A model generated the notes under the pieces. That model had not been told where the DNA came from and ran no database searches. It was given only the letters and a program-made list of their open reading frames with translations. Source: Kitasatospora paranensis (lineage in GTDB: Bacteria > Actinomycetota > Actinomycetes > Streptomycetales > Streptomycetaceae). From it: a DNA stretch of 64,000 bases. Location of the stretch: the NCBI RefSeq assembly GCF_039544005.1, contig NZ_BAABKV010000001.1:1240001-1304000 (forward strand), read 5' to 3'. Numbering within the stretch: the first letter of the stretch is position 1; every line of letters begins with the position of its first letter. Position numbers and translations under genes: made by a program. Positions 26,004 through 37,598 of this stretch are shown here, in pieces.

Positions 26004-27154
26004 ATGTCCCGCAGAGTGATCGGCGTCGTGATGAACGGCGTCACCGGCCGGATGGGCTACCGCCAGCACCTCGTCCGCTCGATCCTGGCCATCCGCGAGC
26101 AGGGCGGCCTCCCCCTCGGCGACGGCGAGGTGCTCTGGCCCGAACCGATCCTGGTCGGCCGCAGCGCCCACAAGCTCAAGGAACTCGCCGACCGGCACGG
26201 CCTCGACCACTGGACGACCTCGCTCGACGAGGCCCTCGCCCACCCGCTCGCCGAGATCTACTTCGACGCCCAGGTCACCACCGCCCGGGAAAGCGCCATC
26301 CGGGCCGCCATCGCCGCCGGCAAGCACGTCTACACCGAGAAGCCGACCGCCGAGTCGCTGGCGTCCGCCCTGGAGCTGGCGCGGCTGGCCCGCGAGGCGG
26401 GGCTCTGCAACGGCGCCGTCCAGGACAAGCTGTTCCTGCCCGGCCTTCTCAAGCTCAAGCGGCTGGTCGACTCCGGCTTCTTCGGGCGGATCCTGTCCGT
26501 CCGCGGCGAGTTCGGCTACTGGGTCTTCGAGGGCACCTGGCAGTCCGCGCAGCGCCCCTCCTGGAACTACCGCGCCGAGGACGGCGGCGGCATGATCCTC
26601 GACATGTTCCCGCACTGGCGGTACGTGCTGGACGGCATCGTCGCCCCCGTCCGCTCGGTGTACGCGCACACCGCCACGCACATCCCGCGGCGCGTCGACG
26701 AGCAGGGCCGCACCTACGCGGCGACCGCCGACGACGCCGCGTACGGGATCTTCGAGCTGGAGGGCGGCGTCACCGCGCAGATCAACTCCTCCTGGGCCGT
26801 CCGGGTCGACCGCGACGAGCTGGTCGAGTTCCAGGTCGACGGCACCCACGGCAGTGCGGTCGCGGGCCTGCGCAACTGCCGGATCCAGCACCGCGGTTCC
26901 ACCCCAAGCCGGTGTGGAACCCGGACCTGCCGGCCACCGAGCAGTTCCGCTCGCAGTGGCAGCAGGTGCCCGACAACGAGGAGTTCGACAACGGCTTCAA
27001 GGCGCAGTGGGAGCTGTTCCTGCGGCACGTCACCACCGGCTCGCCCTACCAGTGGGACCTCCTGGAGGGCGCCAAGGGCGTCCAGCTCGCCGAACTCGGC
27101 CTGCAGTCCGCCCGCGAGGGCCGCCGACTGGACGTCCCCGAGCTGTCCCTGTGA
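26004..27154 (+). CDS. Gfo/Idh/MocA-family dehydrogenase; one frame break
   Basis: About 383 residues after repair. Seen: VIGVVMNGVTGRMGYRQHLVRSI (NAD-binding), IYFDAQVTTARESAIRAAIAAGKHVYTEKPTA (conserved E-K-P), GEFGYWVFEGTW, GGGMILDMFPHWRYVLDG (active-site D-x-x-x-H region). Break in the C4 run 26902-26905; one extra C gives STPKPVWNPDLPATEQFR. AGGAGGAGA precedes ATG 26004. It should oxidise a sugar, polyol or sugar acid; first gene of the LacI-controlled operon. Confidence 0.87.
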
Positions 27155-27224
27155 CCCGGCCGCCGCACCCCCGCACCCCCACCCGCCCGGCCGGCCCCTG
27201 CCCTCCCACCTCGCCCGAAAGCTG

Positions 27225-28379
27225 ATGGCCATGACCGACATCGACCTTCCCGGCACCGGCCGGTACCGGATGCGCGAGCCCGAACGGCCCGACCGGCCGG
27301 CCGGGCCGCCCACCACCCGGATCGCCTTCGCCGCCGCCCACGTCGTCGCCGACCCGCTCGGCGACAACGCCCCCGGCGCGCCCGCCGCCGTGGACTGGGA
27401 CGCCACCCTCGCCTTCCGGCACCACCTGTGGTCGCTCGGCCTGGGCGTCGCCGACGCCATGGACACCGCCCAGCGCGGCATGGGCCTCGACTGGGCCGCC
27501 ACCCGCGAACTGATCACCCGCTCCGGGGCCGAGGCCCGGGCCACCGGCGGGCGGCTCGCCTGCGGCGTCGGCACCGACCAGCTCACCACCCCCGCCCGCA
27601 CCCTCGGCGAGGTCGTCGCCGCGTACGAGGAACAGCTCGCGGTGGTGGAGGAGGCCGGTGCGCAACCCGTCCTGATGGCCGGCCGGGCGCTGGCCGCCCT
27701 GGCCCGCGGGCCGGAGGACTACCTCACCGTCTACGGGCGCCTGCTCGCCCGGGGCAGCCGCCCGGTGATCCTGCACTGGCTCGGCGAGATGTTCGACCCG
27801 GCGCTGGCCGGCTACTGGGGATCGACGGACCTCGACGAGGCCGCCAAGACCGTGCTCACCCTGATCGAGGAGCACGCCGGCCGGATCGACGGCATCAAGA
27901 TCTCGCTGCTGGACGCCGAACGGGAGACGGCGCTGCGCCGCGCCCTGCCGCCCGGGGTGCGGCTCTACACCGGCGACGACTTCCACTACCCGGAGCTGAT
28001 CCGCGGCGACGGACTCGGGCACAGCGACGCCCTGCTGGGCGTGTTCGACCCGATCGCGGCCGTCGCCGCCGCCGCCCTGCAGGCCCTGGACGCGGGCGAC
28101 ACCGCCCGCTACGACGCCCTGCTCGCCCCCACCGTGCCGCTCGCCCGCCACCTGTTCGCCGCGCCCACCTACCACTACAAGACGGGCATCGTCCTCCTCG
28201 CCTGGCTGGCCGGCCACCAGGAGCACTTCACCATGGTCGGCGGGGCGCAGAGCGGACGTTCCGTCCCGCACCTGGTCGAGCTGTTCCGGCTGGCCGACCG
28301 GGCCGGCGTGCTGCCGGACCCGGAGCTGGCCGTCCGACGGATGCGGCAGTTCCTGGCCGTGGCGGGGGTGACGGCATGA
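27225..28379 (+). CDS. DUF993 protein, dihydrodipicolinate synthase-like TIM barrel
   Basis: 384 residues (ATG 27225; the ATG at 27231 is also possible). Seen: TRIAFAAAHVVADPLGDN, LAFRHHLWSLGLGVADAMDTAQRG, VILHWLGEMFDPALAGYWGS, GIKISLLDAE (Lys at the Schiff-base position of DHDPS-type aldolases), LYTGDDFHYPELIRGDG and TYHYKTGIVLLAWLAGHQEHF. DUF993 proteins are annotated as DHDPS-family and occur beside sugar isomerases and Gfo/Idh enzymes. A retro-aldol or dehydratase step is inferred. Overlaps the next gene by ATGA. Confidence 0.82.
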   Translation: MAMTDIDLPGTGRYRMREPERPDRPAGPPTTRIAFAAAHVVADPLGDNAPGAPAAVDWDATLAFRHHLWSLGLGVADAMDTAQRGMGLDWAATRELITRSGAEARATGGRLACGVGTDQLTTPARTLGEVVAAYEEQLAVVEEAGAQPVLMAGRALAALARGPEDYLTVYGRLLARGSRPVILHWLGEMFDPALAGYWGSTDLDEAAKTVLTLIEEHAGRIDGIKISLLDAERETALRRALPPGVRLYTGDDFHYPELIRGDGLGHSDALLGVFDPIAAVAAAALQALDAGDTARYDALLAPTVPLARHLFAAPTYHYKTGIVLLAWLAGHQEHFTMVGGAQSGRSVPHLVELFRLADRAGVLPDPELAVRRMRQFLAVAGVTA

Positions 28380-29206
28380 CCGGGACGGAGCGGCTGTCGC
28401 TGAATCAGATCACCACCCGCGGGTGGAGCCTGCCGGAGGCCGTCCGGGGCTGCGTCGAGGCGGGGATCCCGGCGATCGGCCTGTGGCGGGACAAGGTCGC
28501 CGAGACCGGGCTCGCCCGCTCGGCGAAGCTCGTCCGTGACGCGGGTCTGGCCGTCAGCAGCCTCTGCCGCGGCGGATTCCTGACCGCCGCCGACCCGGCG
28601 CTGCGCCGCACCGCGCTCGCCGACAACCTCCGGGCGATCGAGGAGGCCGCCGAACTCGGCACCGACACCCTGGTGATGGTGGTCGGCGGGCTGCCCGACG
28701 GCAGCCGGGACCTCGCGTCCGCCCGCTCCCGCGTCCGCGACGCCTTCGCCGAACTCGCTCCGCATGCCGGTGACTTCGGCGTCCGGCTGGCGATCGAGCC
28801 ACTGCACCCGATGTTCTGCGCCGATCGTGCCGTGGTGTCCACCCTCGGGCAGGCGCTGGACCTGGCCGAGCAGTTCCCCGCCCGCCAGGTCGGCGTCGTC
28901 GTGGACAGCTACCACGTCTGGTGGGACCCGCAGTTGGCCGAGCAGATCGCCCGCGCCGAGGGCCGGATCGCCTCCTACCAGGTCTGCGACTGGACGCTGC
29001 CGCTGCCGGCCGACGCCCTGCTGGGACGCGGCCACGTCGGCGACGGCCACATCGACTTCCGGACGCTCACCGACCGGGTCGCCGCCGCCGGCTACCGCGG
29101 GTACGTGGAGGTCGAGATCTTCAACGAGGAGGTCTGGAACACGCCCGGCGAGGAGACACTCCGCACCGTCGTGGCCCGCCACCTGGCCCACGTGGCCGGC
29201 CGGTGA
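28376..29206 (+). CDS. Sugar phosphate isomerase/epimerase family TIM barrel
   Basis: 276 residues of the xylose-isomerase-like barrel: SLPEAVRGCVEAGIPAIGLWRD, TLVMVVGGLPDGSRDL, VRLAIEPLHPMFCADRAVVSTLGQALDLAEQF (metal Glu), VGVVVDSYHVWWDPQL (Asp/His), GRGHVGDGHIDFRTL and GYVEVEIFNEEVW (Glu). The H-V-G-D-G-x-I-D motif resembles inosose isomerase and related enzymes. Coupled to both neighbours by 4-nt overlaps. Confidence 0.85.
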   Translation: MTGTERLSLNQITTRGWSLPEAVRGCVEAGIPAIGLWRDKVAETGLARSAKLVRDAGLAVSSLCRGGFLTAADPALRRTALADNLRAIEEAAELGTDTLVMVVGGLPDGSRDLASARSRVRDAFAELAPHAGDFGVRLAIEPLHPMFCADRAVVSTLGQALDLAEQFPARQVGVVVDSYHVWWDPQLAEQIARAEGRIASYQVCDWTLPLPADALLGRGHVGDGHIDFRTLTDRVAAAGYRGYVEVEIFNEEVWNTPGEETLRTVVARHLAHVAGR

Positions 29207-30282
29207 GGATCGTCCTCGCCCCCGACTCCTTCAAGGGCAGCATCGACGCCTCGGCCGCGGCCGAGGCCCTCGCGGCGGGGTGGCGGTCGGTCAGGCCCGG
29301 GGACGAGACCGTGCTGCGGCCGATGGCGGACGGCGGTGAGGGCACCCTCGCCGCCGTCCTGCGGGCCCACCCCGCCGCCGTGCGGCACGACGTCCCCGGC
29401 TGCACCGGCCCCGACGGGCGGCCGGTCACCGGGCAGTACGCGCTGCTGCCGGACGGCACCGCGTACCTCGAACTGGCCGTCGCCTCCGGGCTGCCGCTGC
29501 TGGGCGGGCACCTCGCGCCGCTCACGGCGACCACCCGCGGCACCGGCGAGAGCGTCGCAGCAGCCCTCGACCGCGGCGCCCGACGGCTGGTGCTGGCCCT
29601 CGGCGGGTCCGCCTCCACCGACGGCGGCACCGGCCTGCTGGCCGCTCTGGGTCTGCGCCTCCTCGACGACCGCGGCCGCCGACTGCCGGACGGCGGCGGG
29701 TGGTTGGCCGGGCTCGTGGCGGTCGACCGCAGCGCGCTGCGGCCTCCACCGCCGGGTGGCGTGCTGCTGCTCACCGACGTGACCGCCCCGCTGCTCGGGC
29801 CGGCCGGGGCCGCCGCCGTCTACGGCCCGCAGAAGGGCGCCGGAACGCAGGACGTCGCGCGGCTGGAGGCCGGGCTCGCCGCCCTGGCCCGGGTGCTCGG
29901 CGGCGACCCGGAGCGCCCGGGCGCCGGTGCGGCGGGCGGCACCGGCTTCGGGCTGGCCGCCGCCTGGGGCGCCGACAGCGCCTCCGGGGCGGCGGCGGTC
30001 GCCGATCTGCTGGGCCTGGACGGTGAACTCGCCCGCGCCGACCTGGTGGTCACCGGCGAGGGCCGCTTCGACGCAACCAGCCTGCTCGGCAAGGCCGTCG
30101 GCGAAGTCCTCGCCCGGGCGGCCCGGGCCGGCACCCGGGCGGCGGTCGTGGCCGGCGAGTCCGCCGATCCCACGGTGCAGACCCTCGCCTCGCTCGCCGG
30201 ATCCGGCCGCGCCGCCCGCGCCGAACCGGCCCGCTGGCTGGCGTCCGCGGGCGCGGAGCTGGCCCGCCGGGCCGGGCGGTGA
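29203..30282 (+). CDS. Glycerate kinase (GarK/GlxK family)
   Basis: 359 residues. Hallmarks: IVLAPDSFKGSIDASAAAEAL at the start, PMADGGEGTLAAVL, LELAVASGLPLL, TTRGTGESVAAALDRGARRLVLALGGSASTDGGTGLLAALG, YGPQKGA, GGTGFGLAAAWGA, VVTGEGRFDATSLLGKAVGEVL. Phosphorylates D-glycerate, feeding lower glycolysis; within this operon it suggests the upstream retro-aldol product ends as glycerate or a derivative (inference). GTG overlaps the previous stop. Confidence 0.9.
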   Translation: MRIVLAPDSFKGSIDASAAAEALAAGWRSVRPGDETVLRPMADGGEGTLAAVLRAHPAAVRHDVPGCTGPDGRPVTGQYALLPDGTAYLELAVASGLPLLGGHLAPLTATTRGTGESVAAALDRGARRLVLALGGSASTDGGTGLLAALGLRLLDDRGRRLPDGGGWLAGLVAVDRSALRPPPPGGVLLLTDVTAPLLGPAGAAAVYGPQKGAGTQDVARLEAGLAALARVLGGDPERPGAGAAGGTGFGLAAAWGADSASGAAAVADLLGLDGELARADLVVTGEGRFDATSLLGKAVGEVLARAARAGTRAAVVAGESADPTVQTLASLAGSGRAARAEPARWLASAGAELARRAGR

Positions 30283-30382
30283 GCGGAGGCCGCCGCACTC
30301 GGCTCCGGCTCACCCGCACTGCGGCCGAGGCCCGTTCGGAATCTCCTCGCGCCCGAACGGCCCCGGTCGCATACTGGCGGGC

Positions 30383-31120
30383 GTGTACTCCGACGACGAG
30401 GCCGCAGCGCTCTACGACCGCCTCAATCCCTGGGCGCCGTGCGACGACTTCTTCCTGTCCGTCGTGATGGGGTCGGCGTCCGTGCTGGACGTCGGCTGCG
30501 GCACCGGTGCGCTGCTGCACCGGGCCCGGGAGGCGGGGCATCCGGGCCGGCTGTGCGGGCTCGACCCGAGCGCCGCCATGCTGGCGCGGGCCCGCCGACG
30601 CGCGGACGTGGAGTGGTCCCTGGGTCGGGCCGAAGATGCCTGCTGGGAGGCGGAGTTCGCATCGGCCGTGGTGGCCGGCAACGCGTTCCAGGTGTTCGTG
30701 ACGGACGCCGAACTGCGGGCCGCGCTCGCCGCGCTCAGGGCGGCGCTCGTCGACGGCGGACGCCTGGTGCTCAGCACCCGGAACCCGGCGGCCCGGGCCT
30801 GGGAGGGCTGGTGCCCGGCGAACGCCACCGAGGTCGTCGACGACGCCGGCCGGGAGCTGCGCATCGTCCACCGCGTCGAGTCCGTCGCCGGCGAGGTGGT
30901 CACCTTCACCGAGACCACGGAGCGTCTCGACGGCACCGTGCTGCGCCTCGAACGCGACCGCCTGCGGTTCCTGGACGCCGACCGGATCGGCGGGTTCCTG
31001 CGCGAGGCCGGGTTCACGGTCGACCGCTGCGCGGGCGACTGGTCGGGCGGGCCGCTGAGCGCGGCGAGCCGGAACATCGTGGTGACCGCCCGCGCGACGA
31101 CGCCCGACAGCGGCGACTGA
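30383..31120 (+). CDS. Class I SAM-dependent methyltransferase
   Basis: 245 residues. AAALYDRLNPWAPCDDFF, motif I SVLDVGCGTGALLHRAREAG, GLDPSAAMLARARRR, AVVAGNAFQVFVTD (motif II) and RAALVDGGRLVLSTRNP (motif III). Cytosolic, small-molecule type; substrate unknown. The GTG start is 7 nt after a CATACT box, so probably leaderless. Not clearly part of the sugar operon, which ends 100 nt upstream. Confidence 0.83.
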   Translation: MYSDDEAAALYDRLNPWAPCDDFFLSVVMGSASVLDVGCGTGALLHRAREAGHPGRLCGLDPSAAMLARARRRADVEWSLGRAEDACWEAEFASAVVAGNAFQVFVTDAELRAALAALRAALVDGGRLVLSTRNPAARAWEGWCPANATEVVDDAGRELRIVHRVESVAGEVVTFTETTERLDGTVLRLERDRLRFLDADRIGGFLREAGFTVDRCAGDWSGGPLSAASRNIVVTARATTPDSGD

Positions 31121-31132
31121 GCGCCGGGGCGG

Positions 31133-34251
<3,119 letters not shown>

Positions 34252-34255
34252 GCCC

Positions 34256-34286
34256 GGGCCAGGGGCATCCCGTCCTGCCCTGGCCC
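34256..34286. terminator. Stem-loop after the FadH-like gene
   Basis: GGGCCAGGG (34256-34264) pairs perfectly with CCCTGGCCC (34278-34286), 13-nt loop, 5 nt after the stop codon. Confidence 0.55.
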
Positions 34287-34310
34287 TGCTCTTGCCCTGG
34301 CCCTGCCCTG

Positions 34311-34342
34311 CTCCTGTCCTGCCCTGCTCCTGTCCTGCCCTT
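34311..34342. repeat. Pyrimidine-rich 16-nt tandem repeat
   Basis: Two copies of CTCCTGTCCTGCCCTG (34311-34326; 34327-34342 with last base T) inside a longer CT-rich, TGCCC-repeating stretch (34276-34350) between convergent genes. No coding potential; copy number may be unreliable. Confidence 0.5.
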
Positions 34343-34367
34343 GACCTGTCCGGTCGATCCCGCCGGG

Positions 34368-36498
34368 TCAGGGGACCGGCCGGGCCGGGCCGGGGTCGGG
34401 CACCGCTCCCCCGGGCGCCACCTCGGCGATCAGCAGCGCCACGTCGTCGTCGCCGTCCGGGCGGCGCAACTCGGCCAGCAGCCGGTCGCAGGTCTCCTCC
34501 AGCGACGGGCCGGCGTCGGCCAGCAGGACGAGCAGCTGCGCCAGACGGTCGTCGAGGGGCTGGTCGCGGGTCTCCACGAGCCCGTCCGTGTAGAGGACCA
34601 GCCGGTCGCCGGCGGCGAGGTCCACCCGGGTCGACTCGAAGGGGACGCCGCCGACGCCCAGCGGCGCCCCGGTGGGCAGCTCCAGCAGCGCCGGGGCCCG
34701 GCCCCGGCGGACGAGGACCGGCGGCGGATGACCGGCCAGCGCCAGCCGGCAGCACCCCGTCCGCGGGTCGAAGTCGGCGTAGACGCAGGTGGCGAGGGAC
34801 TCCTCGATCTCGGCCATGGTGCGGTCCAGGTGCCTGAGCACCTGGGCCGGGTCGAGCCCGAGGCCGGCCAGGGTCCGGGTCGCGGTGCGCAGCTGCCCCA
34901 TGGTGGCGGCGGCGGTGATGCCGCTGCCCATCACGTCGCCGACCACCAGGGCCGAGCGGCCGTGTTCCTGGGCAATGGCGTCGAACCAGTCGCCGCCGGC
35001 GTCGCCGCCGCTGCCCTTGGGCTGGTAGCGGTAGGCGAGGTCCAGGCCCACCGCCTGCGGCCGCCGGGGCAGCAGATGGCGCTGCAGGGTCAGCGCCGCG
35101 TGCCGCTGGGTCTGGTACCAGCGGGCGTTGTCGATGCAGACGGCGGCGCGGGAGGCGAGCTCCTGGGCGAGGAGGACGTCGTCGGCGTCGAAGGGCGCCG
35201 GGTTGCCCAGGCGTTTGAGGTCGAGGGCGCCCAGGACCTCGCCGCGGGCGATCAGCGGCACCGCCAGGTAGGAGTGCAGGCCGGCCTGGGCGAGGAGGGC
35301 GGCGGCCCGGGAGTCGCGGGCGATCCGGGGCAGGTCGCGGGGCCCGACCCTGGCGACCAGGACCGGCTCGCCCGTCGCCGCGCAGCGGGCGACCAGCCGG
35401 TCGGCCGGGTACAGCGCGATCGCACCGGTCGGGTCCGCGGCCCGGACGGCCGTGCCGACCCCTCGGAGCGCCGGGTCGCCGCCAGGGCCAGGGCGCGGAA
35501 CGCTGCCGGACCGCTCCCCGCAGCCACGGGGACGAGGCCGGGCCCGGCCCCGTGCAGGACGGCGTCCAGCACGTCCACCGCGGCGACGTCGGCCAGCTCC
35601 GGCACCACCACCTCGGCCAGTTCCCGGGCCGTGGTGTCGAGGTCGAGCGTGGAGCCGATCCGCGCCGAGGCCCGGGCGATGACGGCCAGCCGACGGCGGG
35701 CGGACGCGGCCTCGGCCGCCGTCCGGTGCTGCTCGCTCACGTCGATGACCGAGGTCGCCAGGCCCAGGATGCGCCCGGAGCGGTCCTCCAGCCGGAAGTA
35801 CGACACCGACCAGGCGTGGTCGTGCGCCGGGTCGGCGGGCGTCCGGCCGACGGTGAGGTGGTTGAGCCGCGGCGCGCCACCCGCCATGACCTGCCGCATC
35901 ACGGCCTCGATCGGCACCGGGTCGAGCAGCGGCAGGGCCTCGCGCACGCTGCGGCCGACGTGCCGTTCGGGGGCAGCGCGTTGATCCGCGCCAGCGCCGG
36001 GTTCACCATGACGTACCGCAGGTCGGTGTCGAGCACCGCGAGGCCGATCGGCGACTGCGCGACCAGCCGCACCGAGAGCGCGAGGTCGCGCTCGACGTCC
36101 CGGACGACGGCCTCGTCGGCGGCGAGTCCGAGCGCGAAGAAGTCGCCGTTCCGGTCCTGGAGCCGCATGTTGCGGAACTCGACCTGCCGGGTGCTGCCGT
36201 CCCGGTGCCGGATCGGAAAGACCCCGGCCCAGGGCTCGCCGGCGGCCATCACCCGGGTGAACAGGCCGATGACCAGGTCGAGGTGCTCCGGGGCGACCAT
36301 CAGCTGGGCGGCCCTGCTGCCCAGCGCCTCCTCGGCCGTCCAGCCGAACAGCTCCTGGGCCTGCGGGCTCCACAGCGCGATCCGCCCCTCGGCGTCCAGC
36401 AGGATCGCGGCGACGCTCAGCACGTCCAGCAGGCCGCCCGGGTCCGACGTGGCCGTCGTCCGGGCAGGGCCCGCCCGGAACGTCTCGGCCGCGTCCAT
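34368..36498 (-). CDS. PAS-PAS-GAF-PP2C (SpoIIE) serine phosphatase; two frame breaks
   Basis: About 710 residues after repair. PAS about 25-125 (LSVAAILLDAEGRIALWSPQAQELFGW), second PAS about 135-255 (LVAQSPIGLAVLDTDLRYVMVN), GAF about 270-430, PP2C about 450-690 (GGDAGGDWFDAIAQEH; VVGDVMGSGITAAATMGQLR; VLYTDGLVETRDQ; DDVALLIAEV). Breaks: G5 run 35967-35971 (gives INALPPERHVGRSV) and C4 run 35459-35462 (gives RRSEGVGTAVRAAD). Unlike the homologue at 17476-19947 it lacks the C-terminal kinase domain. GGAAGGAGG precedes ATG 36498. Confidence 0.87.
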
Positions 36499-36692
36499 CC
36501 CGTCCTCCTTCCGCCCGGCCGCCGCAGCGGGACGGCCCGGCCGGCCACGCGCTCCTGCCGCCCGACGCTCTCCATCGTCTCCCCGGACGGCCTCCGGCGG
36601 CATCCGCACAGCGCTCGGGGGTGTCGGCGGCCGGGCCGGCGGGGGCCCGGGCCCACCGGCCGGACCGCGGCGCAGCGGAGTCGCACCCATCC

Positions 36693-36705
36693 TGACGAAT
36701 CGTCA
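36693..36705. promoter_or_regulatory. Small palindrome in divergent region
   Basis: TGACGA-A-TCGTCA within the 293-nt gap (36499-36791) between the phosphatase gene and the next gene. Read leftwards it includes TTGACG. Possible operator or -35 element; nothing else recognisable in the gap. Confidence 0.35.
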
Positions 36706-36791
36706 ACTCGACTCCTGGCCAAGGGAGACGGCGACAGGCCGAGTGACCCGGTGCAAGAATGTGGCGCAGTACCGACAGAAGGGCGGCGACA

Positions 36792-37516
36792 ATGCACGGC
36801 GTCGACGAATCAGGCAGCGGCCCGGCCCGGCCGGCCACGACAGGCCTCCCCTCCCCCGCCTCCGCCGGGATACCCGGCCGCCCGGCCCCGGGCGGCCGCG
36901 AACGGGCCCCTGCCGCCCCGGGCGGCGTCCTGCACCCGGACACCCTGCGGCTGTGGGCCCACGCCGTCGACCTGGCCGACTGGGACTGGGTCGTCCACCT
37001 CGGCGCGCGCGACGGCACGCTGCTGACGGCCGTCGACCTGCCCCCGCACGCCGCGGTCGTCGCGGCCGCGCCGGACGGGAGCGCGCTGCCCGGCCTGTGG
37101 CACGACCTGGTCCCGACCGTGCCGCAGGCCCGTGTCCTGTCCCTCACGCCCGGTGACCGCGCCCCGGCGGCCCCGCCCGTCCTGGACGGCCTGGGCCTCC
37201 ACCCTGAGCATGCGCTCCTCGCCAGGGTCGACCTCGACGACCGGGGGCGCCCGTCCTGCGGGAGTCCCTGCCCGGCCTGCGGGCCCTGGCCCGGTGCGCC
37301 CTGGTCGTGGCGGTCGAACGGCTCGGCCCCGGCGACCTGGACTGGCTCACCACGTACTTTCAGCTGTCCTGCCTGCGCACCGACTCGGGGCAGCTCCTCG
37401 ACTGCTCCCGGCTGACGGGACACCAGCTCACGCTCCTGCTGAACCGCCCCGACGTGCACGACGCGGACGTCCTCGCCGTCCCGCGGGCACCGGGGACACC
37501 GGTGCCGCGGCGCTGA
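36792..37516 (+). CDS. Uncharacterised protein, possibly FkbM-like methyltransferase; one frame break
   Basis: About 241 residues after repair. A 50-residue Pro/Gly/Ala-rich N-terminus, then DLADWDWVVHLGARDGTLLTAVDLPP (glycine-rich, like a SAM motif I), VLDGLGLHPEHALLARVDLDDRG and LVVAVERLGPGDLDWLTTYFQLS. The layout (nucleotide-type loop, D-x-D, V-E-x-L) is reminiscent of FkbM-type methyltransferases but too weak to assign. Break in the G5 run 37243-37247; one more G gives DDRGAPVLRESLPGLRAL. Starts ATG 36792. Confidence 0.55.
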
Positions 37517-37539
37517 CGGCCGGCCACCGGACGGCGCTG

Positions 37540-37584
37540 CGGCGGTGCCGCCCGGGCCGGGACCCGGGCCGGGCGGCACCGCCG
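37540..37584. terminator. Very strong bidirectional stem-loop
   Basis: CGGCGGTGCCGCCCGG (37540-37555) and its exact reverse complement (37569-37584) give a 16-bp perfect stem, loop 13 nt that can pair further. Sits between the ends of convergent genes, 14 nt from the galactanase stop. Confidence 0.8.
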
Positions 37585-37598
37585 TCAGGAGGTGTCGG

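Noticed and set aside
30383..31120. Methyltransferase as fifth gene of the LacI operon
   Set aside because: A 100-nt gap and its own -10-like box separate it; no functional link seen.
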